A stretch of 64,000 nucleotides of DNA from Jackrogersella multiformis (Eukaryota; Ascomycota; Sordariomycetes; Xylariales; Hypoxylaceae). The stretch lies in contig CADCXD010000018.1 in the NCBI GenBank assembly GCA_902806575.1, forward strand, positions 3,162,001-3,226,000. Reading direction: 5' to 3'. Made by a program: the position numbers and the translations under genes. Each line of letters starts with the position of its first letter. Within the stretch, counting starts at the first letter, position 1. This document shows, piece after piece, positions 1 through 12,823 of this stretch. The notes under the pieces were generated by a model. The model worked only from the letters and a program-made list of their open reading frames with translations. It was not told the DNA's origin and did not search any database.

Positions 1-725
1 CGGCTGGCGTATAAAAGTCCGGATAGACTACATCTTCGCTCAATAGATGTCTGAGAATTCAGAATACCCTGGATGAGATTCTATGTGATAATGCTTTTAT
101 ACTGCGAATACTATATATAGTTAGGCAATCTACAGCGCCTGGTGGTGGTAGGGGAGATGTAGCACATACGATTCACGAACTTTTACGAACTTTACTAAAT
201 CGTGTACACTGTCTTAGCATACCCATTACAACCCTAGGGAAGCTCTGGGATAACTAGTAGCAGTATTTTAGTGTTAATACCAATCATCATACGCACTTGT
301 CAGTCGAGTTTAAGCTCAGTCTCAAGGCGGCGAGCTTCAAATATGATCATTGCGTCCTCCATTGCTACCAATATTTACACTACACCATACAACCGACAAC
401 CGGCAGCTAACAACCAGCCATAAACAAAAACTCGGAACCCCCCCTCCAAAACAAGCAAAAGCCCCGACAATGCGTTGATCTACACGGACGCAAGAGCTTC
501 CTGGTCGTAAAAAAATAAGTAATGGACAAGCTAATAATTCATGATTCCAAGGTAAAAAAGGATAAAGGTATCTGGTATCTCTTCGCCGAGAGCCGGCAGC
601 TCCGCCTCGCGCCAACTGTTTTTCACTTCGCCTCAACGCCTTTCGTGAGCCTCGACCCCTAGACTAGAAACACTCCGTTCACGTCGGTACGTCATATTAG
701 AAATGCCAAAACTGATAAAGGGCCC
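1..725. other. Non-coding left flank
   Basis: No supported gene. A 99-codon open frame on the minus strand (337-636) has no recognisable domain and reads like low-complexity translation. The right part lies directly downstream of the GCP2 stop codon and probably contains its 3' UTR. Confidence 0.5.
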
Positions 726-3607
726 CTAGACGGCAGCGTCCTCCTCGTTACGAGGACCTGCGAACTCGGTTCCTTGGTTAGCAGTTGCCAGCCGCGCGCA
801 TAAACTCAGCAGCACCACCGTCTCCGTCGCTGCGTAGTGATTCAGGGCGTCTAGCAGGATTTGCAGATGTCGGCTGAAGTTCTTCTCCCAGCCCTTGATG
901 ATATCGAGCAGATTGTTGATCCGGGAATCGTCATCTTGTAGTTGGCTGTTCAACATGCTGTCGTTATTCGACCTCTGAGATTTGACTGCTTGAACTCGCT
1001 TCCACTCCTTGTCGGTCATATTCGGCGGCTTTATAGGGCCGATCAAGTCTGGATCGGATTTTTCAAGCTCGCGCGATAGCCAGTTCATATGAGCAGCGAA
1101 GACAGTACAAGTCTGCATGAGTTTCGAATTGATCTAAAAACGTGTGAGCATGGACGCGGTAGCCGCCGTAATTCGGAGCCACTTACTCGAATGAGCTTGC
1201 CGTTGGTTAGCATGCAACCCTTCAGGCATGTGTCCAGAAAATCCACATGATCCTGCATCAATTCATCCACGGTTCGATCTGGTTTGCCCGACCCATCCAA
1301 GCTCCCATCCTTGGCTTTGAGTCTTGACATCAGAGATTGCCAATTGGGCTCAATGACTTCTAGGGTGCAGAAGTAGAGCAGCTGTTGGACAAAGACTATC
1401 ATCCGAGCCCTCAGTGTCCACACTCGCCTCTTCCAGATCTCAAGTCGCCTCGCTGACGACTTATGGCACCAGACAACACCGGTGTTGTGTGTTTGCCATG
1501 TCGTCGCCAGTTGTGACTCTAGATATCTTAAAGATAGTAGATAACGGAATAGTGCTTGGTACCGCCATACCGTTTTTCGGCTAATAACCAACGATACTGG
1601 AAACGGCACTCTATAGTCGAGCTGCAATGAGGTGAAGCCGACTGCATTCTTGTCGTTTTCGATAGGCTGGTTGCTTAGAGGCTGCAGTCCCTCCCCCGGC
1701 TCAATACCTGTGATATTGACAACACGCTGCAGCATTTTAATGAGACTAACCTCATTCATTTCGATATGAACATCTTCTTTGAATGGGTCTAAAGACACGA
1801 TACTTCCTGGTTGGCGTAGGACAAGATCGAGGAGTGACTGTAGCTTGATGATATTAACGGACTTCACAGGTTTTCGCAACTCCGATGCGCTGAGTTCCAT
1901 GAAATAGGTGAAATAGTCGGACGGATCGAGGAAGAAATAATGCTTTAGTGACCGCAGCCTTGCCGGAAGAGCGTGCGTGGTCAAGAGCAACTTCATGAGT
2001 GACTCGTTCGCGTGAGCATATGCGTTATTGACGTTATCCAGGAATCGCGCATCGTCGAAGGACTTGGGAACGTCCTGGGCGACCTTACTAACGTCGACCC
2101 CTCCACATTCCCGCACGACATTGAGATACTTCCCTGCCAGGAGGACCTTGTCCTTGACGGCTAGCAACTGCGGAGGTATACCGTGCTCACGGATAGTGTA
2201 TCTCCTTTCCCAATAATCGTCAGTGTAGTCCTGTTCCAGTCGATCTCGTCTGATGCTCTTCTGCTCTTTGATGAGAAACTCGGAATGTGGATCTCTGATT
2301 TCGCCATGGTGAAGCCATTCGTTCAACATTGCCATATACGGTCGACTAGCGTCGCGTAACAAGGATGTGAGCAATGACCTGGCAGCAGGATCTCCAGACA
2401 TGGTGTCCAATCTCTTGGTGATCAGACCTATAACCACGCCACCTTTACAAACCTTCTTCCCCGTCATATTCCCCGGCATGAATTGACCACCTCGCTTCAA
2501 GCTCTCTATAACTTTGTCGATATCGTCAACGTCCGAGTCCTCCTCACTCTCGGCATCAAGAAGTGCGTTTCTTTTGAGAAACTCGTGGGCTAGTGAGTAA
2601 AGCTGGAACATCATCTGGCTTGTGGGTAGCGTGTGAACGTTGAGGAGATGTAGGGTGAAGGTTTCGTTGGTTAGGAACTGAGTCTCCAGCTGAGCGACCA
2701 TGACTAGATAATCATGTAAGGACTTCCTGATGGCAGCGCACAGGGCATGGTTGACAGCACCAAACTCTTCTCTGCTCTGCACATCGATGAAGGTCTCGAG
2801 GGCCGAATAGTGAGTGGCCATTTTAAGCATCGACATTGTCAAATCCTGAAGGCTAGGGTCCAGACCCGGAAGTATCTCAAACTCGGGTCCCTGAAGTCGA
2901 TCTCTCTCTTCGTGAGGGTCGTAGGAGAAAGAGTAGCGAATGTACGATCCCTCGTAGCCCATGAAAACAAACAGCAAATCCTCTATCACAGCCGCCTCTT
3001 GGGCTTCTAATGATAGCTCATGAAGAGGTTGGGGCTGTAGTGACTGGGGCGCGAGGGACGCCAAGGGAGGAATCGATATACGAAGAGCGAGAGGTGCAGA
3101 TGTGTGTGGTGTTAAATTCACAATCGGTTCCCATTCTGTTATAGTTGACATAGTCATAGAAGATTAGGCAATATTCTCTTGGGATATGAGGGGATACTGG
3201 TTAGACATACTACTGGGTGGCGCGTCAGGCTTTTGCTCTTTGGGCTTCACCTCTGGCTGACGTGATTTCGCGGCCTCTTTCGGCTTCCACTTCTCTGGCG
3301 GAGGCGCATCCTTAGACCGTCTATCGGGACTCCTGGTTCGTGAGATCAACTTTTCTTTTGTGGTGACAGTTGCGCGCTCGGTCCTTCGCTCCTCGACGTT
3401 CTTGGTGGCGGGGCCGGGGCGCGGGTTGCCTGATGCGGTCCGCTTGTGAGGAGGATTTATATTGGCGGTCTGGGGAGAACGAGTGGCTCGTTGATCGTGT
3501 TGAGAGGCTCGCGAAGCATTACCACCTCCGCGGGGTCGCGTGTTGCTATCATTATCGCTGGTGCCATTTGCGCGCCTCTCTGAATGATTGGAGACCCTGG
3601 AAGACAT
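726..3607 (-). CDS. GCP2: Gamma-tubulin complex component 2 (Spc97/Alp4 family)
   Basis: Subunit of the gamma-tubulin small complex that nucleates microtubules at spindle pole bodies. Three exons: 3607-3211, 3135-1187 and 1133-726, separated by introns of 75 nt (3136-3210, GTATGT donor) and 53 nt (1134-1186, GTAAGT donor). The spliced frame is 917 aa. The first ~130 residues are a basic, Ser/Arg/Pro-rich disordered tail, as in other filamentous-fungal GCP2. The conserved GCP core starts near the motif PLHELSLEAQEAAVIEDLLFV (read within the 2nd exon) and runs to the C-terminus, with FLDTCLKGCMLTN near the second intron and the gamma-tubulin-facing helices in the last exon. The first intron removes an in-frame stop, so the upstream exon belongs to this gene. 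It diverges from the proteasome gene across 690 bp. Family assignment is confident; the exact start is inferred from the upstream ATG at 3607. Confidence 0.9.
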
Positions 3608-4297
3608 GATAACCGGGCGGCGACATCGGGAGCTCCTCTTGCGGGAATATTATGCGCGTTCGTTTGATGTCAGGTTGTGATTAGACGGATGGTGTATCTT
3701 AGGTGGGAGGTTTATTATTAGAGGTTCAAACTTCTAAGACCCATCTAACAACCAACTGCTCCCTTATCGATAATTAGATATCCGGGGTATGGTCGCGTCG
3801 AAGAGAAACAAGCGCGTCTATGTAGTATGCACCCATGGTACTTATCGCAATTACTTCGGCCAATAGTTTATTTACTTTAACGAAGCTTACCTATGATGAG
3901 GTATTATGTAAGGTTCATATTGCAGTATCGATAAGTACATATGCATACTTACATACATAGGTACGTGTATACGTAGCATGGTCCAAGCTCCAAACCCCCT
4001 GTCTACATACACTACTACGTAGTACGCCACATGCAAACCCCGGTTTAGTGCAAGTGAAGCAGCGTCCCGAGCTTCGTAAACGGTGTAGCAGCCTTGAGCT
4101 TCCCAAGCTCCGTAGCCTCTTTCTTATCCATACCCATACCCATACCCATACCACCCATACCTCGAACACACCACATTCAGCCTCCCGTCTCTCAACCAAA
4201 CATCCCACCAAACCGACGCGCAAACTCTCGACAGTAACGAACCCCATAACCCCGATTCCCCAATTTACGACCCGGCTCATTCGCAAAATCCTTCAAG
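3608..4297. promoter_or_regulatory. Shared GCP2 / PUP2 divergent intergenic region
   Basis: 690 bp between two start codons that point away from each other, so it must hold both promoters. It has no convincing ORF. The half next to PUP2 is pyrimidine-rich on the plus strand and ends in a C/A-rich stretch typical of fungal 5' leaders. A short CCCATA repeat lies at 4128-4152. No specific factor site can be assigned. Confidence 0.6.
4128..4152 (+). repeat. Short CCCATA tandem repeat
   Basis: Four consecutive CCCATA-like hexamers in the upstream region of the proteasome gene. It resembles a telomere-like hexamer only superficially (fungal telomeres are CCCTAA). Probably a simple repeat. Confidence 0.7.
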
Positions 4298-5422
4298 ATG
4301 TTTATGGCAAGATCTGAATACGGTACGCCCCTCCTCCTCCTCCCACCCCTCCAAAACCCCAAGCTCTACCAGCTTGTCATATATATGTCTATCTCCTACG
4401 AAGCCAAGCTAACGCAACTGACATCCCACCAGACCGGGGCATCAAGTACGGCATCCCCTCCCTCCCTCCCTCCTCCTCCTCCTCCCCCCCGCGCCCCGCA
4501 AGCACTAACATCGTTTGTTCCTTCGCCTCTAGCACCTTCTCGCCCGAAGGCCGGCTGTTCCAGGTGGAATACTCGCTGGAGGCCATCAAGCTGGGCTCGA
4601 CGGCCATCGGGGTAGCGACGTCGGAGGGCGTAGTCCTCGGGGTGGAGAAGCGCGTGACGTCGACGCTGCTGGAGACGTCGTCGGTGGAGAAGATCGTGGA
4701 GATCGACCGGCACGTGGGCTGCGCCATGAGCGGGCTGCAGGCCGACGCCCGCAGCATGGTCGAGCACGCGCGCGTCGAGTGCCAGAGCCACGCGTTCAAC
4801 TACAACGAGGACCTGCGCGTCGAGAGCTGCACCCAGGCCATCTGCGACCTCGCCCTGCGCTTCGGCGAGAGCGCCGACGGCGAGGAGAGCATCATGAGCC
4901 GCCCCTTCGGCGTCGCCCTCCTCATCGCCGGCTACGACGAGGACGGTCCCCAGCTCTACCACGCCGAGCCCAGCGGCACCTTCTACCGCTACGACGCCAA
5001 GGCCATCGGCTCCGGAAGCGAAGGCGCCCAGGCCGAGTTGCAGAACGAGTACCATAAGGTATATATATAGACAACAACCCATTCGATACCTTCTACTCGT
5101 TACTTACCCACTATTACGCACGATTCAATCCCCTTGCTACAAGAATGAGGCCTGGCTTTACTCTACTTCCCTTTCCTTTACTTAACTTGCCTTGCCTTGC
5201 CTTGCCTTTCCCTAACTAAATCTAGAACCCCGCTAACCCTCTTCCCAGTCCCTCACGATCATCGACGCGGAGACGCTGGTGCTGAAGACGCTGAAGCAGG
5301 TGATGGAGGAGAAGCTCGACTCCAAGAACGTGCAGCTGGCGAGCGTGACCAAGGACAAGGGCTTCAGGATATACACGGACGACGAGATGGCCCAGGTCGT
5401 CGAGCGGCTGCCCGCTAATTAA
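4298..5422 (+). CDS. PUP2: 20S proteasome subunit alpha type-5
   Basis: Alpha-ring subunit of the 20S proteasome core. Four exons: 4298-4322 (25 nt), 4433-4445 (13 nt), 4533-5058 and 5249-5422; the product is 245 aa, the usual length. The first two tiny exons rebuild the N-terminal alpha-subunit signature: residues SEYDRGINTFSPEGRLFQVE come from exons 1-3, and skipping the 13-nt exon would destroy it. The core carries EYSLEAIKLGSTAIG, the conserved GCAMSGLQADAR segment and a C-terminal exon ending VERLPAN. All introns are GT-AG. Exons 3 and 4 are much more GC-rich than the flanks, with strong third-position C/G bias, consistent with high expression. The neighbouring Zn2Cys6 gene is convergent, 560 bp away. 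Alpha subunits carry no catalytic threonine, and none is seen. Confidence 0.95.
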
Positions 5423-5982
5423 GCAACCCGTGCCTAGCTAGGTGAAGCGGGCGCTAAGTAGGGAGTGGTCTTGCTATGCGAAGTTTTGGCATCCTCGTGG
5501 TAGCACAGCAAAGCAAAGCAGAACAGATCAAAGCATAATCATTAGACAGGGGGTTTAGAACAAGAGATTCCGCCCTACTGAACCGAACTGAACCGAACTT
5601 GATATCAAAACTCTCAAATCAAGACTCAAAGACCGAGCACGTAGATTTTAAAAAGTGTTGCCGAATTCAATGCACTATTTTGGACTAGGCATCCCCTGCT
5701 ATCCCGTCTCCCCTGAGCCCCCTTTCTCGCAGCGAGAGGTAGCCAACGCCACCTAGGTTTTGGTTTGTTCTAACGCCTGCAACGTAGATTTTGCTTATAG
5801 CCCGTGCCATCATGAAACGTCCTGGTAAATTTCTATACCGATTCTCCATTTTCACTCCTTATATCATCCCTTACTTCCTCCCTTACTTCCTTCCATCCAT
5901 CCCCTCCTACCTTTTAAGCTAAATTCCGCTCCCACCCCAACTAGATAGCCTACCTACCTGCACTCATCTAGCCAGTACCCAC
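5423..5982. other. Convergent 3' intergenic region (PUP2 / Zn2Cys6 gene)
   Basis: 560 bp between two stop codons. It contains pyrimidine-rich plus-strand stretches and no ORF of note; it presumably holds both 3' UTRs and polyadenylation sites. Confidence 0.5.
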
Positions 5983-8900
5983 CTACCTACCATTCCTCTC
6001 GCCAGCTTCGAGATCGAGCTTCTCGAGGTCCTGCTCGACGGCGAGCAAGCCCATGGCGTAGGAAGCCTTTTCGCCCTTGGCAAGGATAATCTTGGACTCG
6101 TCGCTGTCGATCTCCTGGATGCGCTTGTCGATGCGGCGGGCGTTGACCCACACGGAGCCGGGAGGGTCGATATTGAGGTCGACGGACCGCGTGTAGGGCG
6201 GCCCGCGGCCCAGCTGCGCCGCCTTCGTCCACGCCGATTCGCACCCCACGGCGATCTGCCTCGCCGACTGCCACCCCGTCAGCCGCGCGATGTCGTGCAG
6301 CCGCTTGATCGTCCATTGTCGCTGCATGTCGTCGTGGTACTATAGCAATTGGGCGTAAGTAAGTCTAGTCCACTTCGATAAAGATAGATAGATGGGTGGG
6401 GTGGATAGGGGTTTGGATTGTTTAATATTCAACATCTTGCTTACCTGGATTCCAGCTACGAACAAGGGGAAGCAGCATTCGATCAGCGCGGATGCCATAA
6501 GAGTGCTCACGTTCGAGAGCTGCTCGATGTTCTCTTCGAGGCCGGCCGCGATCCGGCCCACCTCCATACAGTAATGGGCAGTCGTCCGCGCCGAGAGGCC
6601 CGCGGCTACCATGGCGATAGGGGGCATGGTGGGATGAGCCCGATGGAGCACGATCAAGCCCATGTAGTAGTTCATCCATATGCCCGCGATGGAATACGTA
6701 CGGTAATGGGCGGCGAGGCCGAACGGCGTCACCTTCGCGGGATAGATATCCGTTCCAAGCGGTTGGAACTCGGCGCCGAAATGGCTCTTGAGAGTCTCGA
6801 AGGCCTGACTGATTCCCTCCCACTCGCGATACGCCTCGGCGGTACTAGCATCGAGGTCGATATTCTCGGGAGAGTCGTCGCTCGGGGGCGATGTTTCTCT
6901 CGGTGGGGTGAAACCCATCGGCACCGTGATTCTATCAGGGTTACGAGGTACCATACCTGGAAACATTCCGGGTGAACCCCCGCGGCCGGGTCCGTTGGCC
7001 TTGAGAGCTTCTCGTTTCCGGGTTAGATCCTTTGACGTGAAGCTTGCTACGCGGCCAAGCAATAGTACCAGGTGATCATAGGTGCCATATCTGACAACCA
7101 TTAGCGTGTCATGGGGTAAATTAATGAGATGGATAACTCACATAGCGTCGAGTCTTCCCATTGGGGCCCTAGGCGGACATTGAGACCATGCATTATACTC
7201 GAGGCTTGACTGGTCAGCACAGCCATACCTTTAGAGTGCGCACAGCATGATGCAAACTCACAATAACCGGGTTCCGCCCAGAATGCTTTGGTAAACATCC
7301 ATTTTGCAGTACCACCAGAAAAGATCGCTCATTTGCTGATATCTCTCCATATCCTTTTCTGTTTGTGTATTTCTCGACCTGCGATATGCGCTGTGTTCTT
7401 CAGGAACCATCCCTAACTGGTCATACGAAATGTCTTGGCCGGTTATTGCACTTAGCAACGGCACGTCAATAAGATCCCAGTCTTTATGCAAAGGTCCGTT
7501 TTCCTCATACGTTGCGAACATTCCGAAGGCGTCTATTGGGGCTTGTTGCATTTCTTGCAATCTCATCTGGAGTTTGATCGCCATCATATTGCGAGTCATC
7601 TCGGCGAATGGGATTTCTCGGATGATTAGACGCGCTCCTAGCAGATGCCTACTCCATTTGTCGTGATCGGAGTTCCACACTTCGTAGAATGCCAATACTA
7701 ATGTCGCTGCCAGGTTCGAAGGTTGGGCCCGCCTGTTTGGCCGGCTGACATTTCGTGCGATTCTCCTCAAAGCTAGGTGATAGTGCTTAAGAGACGCCGT
7801 CGGTGGTACAGATTGAAGCTTTGCGATCTGCAAACTCGCGATCGCCAGGATGGCATGAAGGAGAGCCGGATGAGTGAAAGCTAAAATCGGAAACGTATCT
7901 GGATATGTCAGTAAGGATAGATAGAACCAAGCAAGGGTGAGAAACTTACAGGTCCAAATGTGTTGACGCGCCTTCGGTACAGGCTGTCCCTGGAAAAGGG
8001 GGGTTGGGTCGAAAGGATGCCTCTCGTACAGGGATATGCTAGGGCCGGTCACATTTATAAAATGCCAGAACACTGCTGCGATCCGTTTATCATTGAGAGG
8101 CGAATTAGCCGGCGAAGGTTCGTATGTTGCGAGAAAACTCTCAGGAGCAAAGGCGGAGAATGTCCTCGTCTGAGTTCCAAACATGTCATAGGGCTGGTCG
8201 AGTCTTTGGAAAGCAACGACCCCGAGCTCATTGAAGTCGATCGAAGGGTGCTGCTGACTGATCGGCACATCATCCGACTCCGCCATGGACTCATCGTCCG
8301 ATACGGGGTATTCCCATTCCTCGAGCTCTGGCACCATGGCCTGGAGAGGCTGCTCTGGTTCAGCGCGAGCTTTGCCTTTATCGAACTGAGAACTGCTCGG
8401 CTGTTGTTGTGGTTGAATAGGGGGAACATTTGAGCTAGGATCCTCGGGGGCAACTGGTGAAAACTGGTGGAAATCTGCTGGCTGGTCCTGCCTCCACTGA
8501 TGCTGGGAGAAGGCATCGACAGTGGTTGGTGGAAAGAAGGTATACTTCGATGGCGTAGATTGAGACCCAAATCCGCTTGGATCAAAGTTCATAGGAGGCG
8601 ACGAGGTCTGTCCTGCTTGGCCGGGATAGCCATGGCCGAATTGACCTCCCGGAAGCTGGTGAAAGCCTACAGGAGGTTTAGGGGCGATTATCGGCAAGAC
8701 CTGGGAAGAAGATCTCTGCTGCGCTGCCGACAATTGCTGTTCTCTTACCAGAGCTTGAGGAGAAGGCGCTGGATAATGTATCGGACCAAAAGGAGCATTA
8801 GCAAATGCACCGAGAGGGTCTTTGAAAACAACACGTTGATTATATCCTTCACACTGGCGCTTCGACTTCAAACAGTTGCTACAAGTTGGCCTCCCTTCGT

Positions 8901-9159
8901 CACATTTTATTCGGCGCTTTCGACAAGCTTAACAGCAATGAATCAGCAATGAATCAGTTCCGCCCATAGCAACAAGTAAAGTATAGAAGGATGTGAAGAA
9001 TTGGGGTTACCACGTACTGAGACAGCCGGTCTTTGTTCTCTTCCGCACAACCGGTTTCTTGGATGCCGAATTGTCGTCCTCATTCTCTTCTGGTGATGGC
9101 GGCCGGAGCGGTTGAGACTTCGAAGATGCGTCCCTAGACGCCTCGTCGGTTGAATCCAT
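5983..9159 (-). CDS. Zn2Cys6 fungal transcription factor (Fungal_trans_2 type)
   Basis: Predicted nuclear DNA-binding regulator of 940 aa. Six exons: 9159-9018, 8927-7950, 7898-7262, 7204-7142, 7090-6445 and 6339-5983, with introns of 90, 51, 57, 51 and 105 nt. The 63-nt fourth exon was placed by frame and by the PPRAP segment that fits this family; its acceptor is AAG rather than the nearby CAG, because only AAG keeps the frame. The first intron falls inside the zinc cluster. The six cysteines are at residues 46, 49, 56, 63, 66 and 73 (CxxC, six-residue spacing, then CxxC), followed by a basic linker. A long Gln/Pro/Ser-rich middle precedes the helical regulatory domain (ILAFTHPALLHAILAIASLQ onward). 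The target pathway cannot be told: neighbours are unrelated housekeeping genes and no biosynthetic cluster is present. Confidence 0.88.
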
Positions 9160-9727
9160 CTGAGTATATCGCCGTTACTAGGTACCTATTCCAGCTTCTG
9201 TGTGGTAGATTATCTGTCTTGCGATCTAGCCGTTTAAAAGTGTCAAACTGTCACATGGCACTTGGACGATAGGCCCGATTTGGGGCTTGGAGAGTGCCGA
9301 CTACAGAATGGCGCCGGACATGCTCGCGAGTAGTTTTTCTCAGTCTACTAGGAGGTAGGTATGTAGTGAATGCCGGATCTTTAACGCGGATGGGTAGCTA
9401 TGATAGCTCCTAGAGTTAAGTCTACCTAATAATGATAATCGATATCGATACCGATCTTGGAATAACAATACAGTATAAGATAATTTTTATAAGATGGGTT
9501 TCGAAGTTCCAACTGGCTAGTGGGATGGACGATGGGGCACTTAAGACAAAGGCGAGAGATTCTTTAACAGTTCTAGCAAGAACGCACGAAGATAAATGAC
9601 ACCACTTGCTTCCATATAGTTTATATCGGTCCGTGAAACATCTAGTGTAACGAGATAGGATCGGGATGTACTTGCTCGTTGGCGTGGGCAATTGGGGCAG
9701 TTAACCCTCTTACTACCTGGTATGTAT

Positions 9728-9776
9728 GTAAGAGGTAAGAGGTAAGAGGTAAGAGGTAAGAGGCAAGAGGTAAGAG
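9728..9776 (+). repeat. GTAAGAG heptamer tandem repeat
   Basis: Seven consecutive 7-bp units (one reads GCAAGAG), 49 bp in all, running directly into a TACCTAGGTA decamer at 9777. A minisatellite-like simple repeat with no coding role. Confidence 0.9.
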
Positions 9777-11906
9777 TACCTAGGTAGTAAGACGAGAGTG
9801 CGACAATGTACTTAGGTAGTAGGTAAATGTGAACTGTAAACGGTATCTACCGTGTCTAGACCTAAGGGGTACCTAGTAAATTCGGCGGACGCAATTGCCA
9901 ATACCTAGGTACATAGGTAGGTACCTCTAGGTAGGTATACTTAGGTACCCAGGTAGGTTATGTATGGTCGTACACCACGCACGGGACTTAAAGTTAACGC
10001 GGGAAAGAGGTTGTGGGAAAATGGTGGGGTTCAACTACCTCCTAGCACCGCCTAGGTGGTACCTGCTAGTATCTAGGTAGGTACCTAGGTAGGTAGCTGT
10101 TACCAATGGGAAGGCAGGAAAGCAGGATGGTGAGAATACATAGCAAGGGTGCTAGGATATACTATGTACTTAGGTATGTACTAGAGTTCGATGAGGTTTT
10201 AGATCTCGGCAAGCCTGGTAGCCTAGGCAAACCTGCTAGGCTTATCGATCTTTCAATTCTATAGTATCATTGTGTAGTGCCAGGCTCTTCAGGATTAGTT
10301 CAGTCTAGGAGTGGATTCGATCCAGACCCGGCTTCAGCAATAGATTCATCGTTAGGCTTCGAAAGCCGGCCGCCATTACTAACTGATTAGAAGAACCGAT
10401 AGTGATTTAAAACTTCGGACGCTGTTGATGGTGACCAATGGTGACCAGCCTGGAATGGCGCCGTGAGACTGAGAGTCGCCGCCACACGCCCGACAAGGAA
10501 TATCCCGCAAGAGCGTATTCGTATACGTGCCATAAACAAACGGAATGACCTGTTTTGGAATAAGAGGCGCCGGACAGCTGGATGAAAAGTAGCTGGCTTC
10601 CGTACCCAACTGCTTTAATCATAATCGCCTTGCTACAACTACTATACCATCGCTATCACCTCTGCCATCAGCGCCGAGGAACCACAACTCCACGTGAAGA
10701 CGATATATGCAGTATGATAACGGAAAAAAAAAGTGGCAAAGTAAAATTTGCCGTAGTGACCGGATGTTATATCTTTGTACCTATTATATTGGATTTGCAA
10801 GTACGGTACGGTCCGCGGGGCCGCGACGGTGAGCTAGGCACGTTCCATGAAGCTGCATCAACCAGAGTCGCTCAAGTTGTGGTAGATCGAAGTACGACAT
10901 CTGATGATGCGCACGATGCTGGGGCCCCATTTTCCTGCAACCTGGGAAATTGACCTCGGAGAGAGCCAATTACTCATACAGTCCACCTGTGCTACTAGAA
11001 ACGCGCATCCTCTTGCAGCAACGACAAATTGTCCTACCCACTGGTCATGATCCGTTGGCCGGTCGTCGATTCGCGTCTCTAGACACACATAACAGAAGTA
11101 AGTTGGGTTGCTTTTCCTGCGGCCAGCTGCGCACGTCTTGACCTCTCTTATCACAAGCCTCCGGCGGACAGGATCCCTAGGCAGCACTGGAAGACACGCC
11201 GACTGCCGAGAGCTTATGGGCATAGAAACACCCAACTCCTTCAACACACTCACCCTTTCCTGGTAGGTAGGTAGTATCAGTGGCTTGAAGCTATGTGTTC
11301 GTGTTTCATTCCACGGCTTTACATAAGACATAACACAACGTCATCAATTCAATGTACATAGTCAAGACTTATCATGGTTTTCTTTTTTTCCTTCAAAAAA
11401 AATCCACCCCTCGAAATCGGTGATTTTGACCCAGGTGGAGTAAAGAACGCGTGTAGAAGCTTAGTTACCCGCGTGTCTCGGGAGAGTGAATCTCAGGCCC
11501 GTTCGGCCGACCCATAGGTGCATGGCACAGCTACCCATGCAGCATTGAGGAGTCGGTCGTGACCCTGATGGTAAACTGTACTCATACAGCAGCAGCAATT
11601 TCCGAAGCTTCATAGCCACGGCATAGAAACAGTGTCTCGTCGCGCAGGACTTTTATCCGTTACTCCACGTAGACGCAGAAGAGGAAGCTTCCAGTGTGCT
11701 AACGATGAGCGAGCATATCAGCTAACTCGACGTACTGGCATCGCAACGAGGAGCTAGGCCGTTGAAGCCATGCTTAGGTAAGTATCGCGAAACGGGTAGG
11801 GACATGAACCCGTTGGCTGGAAATCTGCGCAGACTGAAGCGGTTGCGCGAGAGTCTTCGTGTCGCACCGCAGCGACGAGGAACTGCAAGAGCTATGGTAT
11901 TGCCTC

Positions 11907-11934
11907 CACACACACACACACGCACGCACACACG
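11907..11934 (+). repeat. (CA)n microsatellite
   Basis: CA dinucleotide run interrupted by a few CG steps in non-coding DNA. Confidence 0.9.
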
Positions 11935-12823
11935 CTATCTGTCGATATTCTTAGCAAAGGCATAGATGCCAGAAGGTCTGCTTGCATTGTAACCAGCCGC
12001 TGTGTGACTGTCGATCCTACGTAGAAGCCCATGGTCTTCCCTTCTCGGACCCTTGGCCGGCCGTACTAGGAGTCGTGAGAGTCATCGACCTCAATCCTGC
12101 TTGTCGTTCCATTCCATGACCTGGAAGCTTCATTTAATTTGTAGCCTCATGTGGGGTTCGGCTCATGTAGTGTACTAGAGCTATTAACCATAAGCTGTAA
12201 GGCAGTGGCGTTCCCATTGACCTATTACGTCTAACAGACCGAGAGAAAAAGATGATAATATACTCTAGCAGAGTAAGCAACGGACAATCATGCCGGAGCC
12301 CGCCATTAACATGTGAACCGTAAAGACGATGGACTTCAAATAGCAAGGAGGTTGGCATCAAAGGTCTGATAACGTCGATGTTGTTAGTCCAGTGAAACGA
12401 GGCCATATGCGCAAATTGCGTACATATTCATTGGAAGAATGGAAGAGAGAGATCCTTGAATTGAAGCTTCTATCTCGATACTACAATATTTAATTCAGTG
12501 CACGTGACTCATGGAGCTTAGGTAAGTGACACGAATTTGGTGGGGTATCCAGTTACGTACGTACCTAGGTACGTACTCGGTACTAGGTGACATATTTACC
12601 TAGGTACCTAGGTACCTATCTGGTACCCACTTCTCGTGCGGATGATCCCTGCAAAAAAGTTTCAACGACGACTAATTTTTAACCTCGATTAAGCTTCAAC
12701 TTTTTATTCTTCTCGCATCATTGTCGCATCGCATCTCCCTAGGTAATTTTGATACCCAAATGAGCATAGGGTCAATTAAGGAGGTACCTAAGTAGTTACT
12801 TGCACCCCTAAGTTTGATCAGAT

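Larger units (their letters stand above)
9160..12823. other. 3.7-kb non-coding region between Zn2Cys6 gene and RRP8
   Basis: No gene supported. The part nearest 9160 is the promoter of the zinc-cluster gene; the part nearest 12823 is that of RRP8. It is rich in CCTAGGTA-type palindromes (exact TACCTAGGTA at 9777, 9902, 10082, 12562, 12597 and 12605) and simple repeats. The longest open frame (10858-11331, minus, 157 codons) has no domain, no splice support and uneven composition. A/T-rich runs just upstream of RRP8 (12655-12710) are typical of promoters but cannot be assigned to a factor. Confidence 0.55.

Noticed and set aside
337..636. 99-codon minus-strand ORF
   Set aside because: Cys/Gly-rich low-complexity translation, no domain, no splice partners.
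4396..5082. 228-codon minus-strand ORF across PUP2
   Set aside because: Shadow of the GC-rich proteasome exon; Ala/Gly/Val repeats come from its codon bias.
10290..10335. tRNA-like T-loop (GGATTCGATCC)
   Set aside because: No acceptor stem, D-arm or anticodon arm can be folded around it.
10858..11331. 157-codon minus-strand ORF
   Set aside because: No recognisable motif, no upstream promoter-like structure or introns; consistent with chance in a 3.7-kb spacer.
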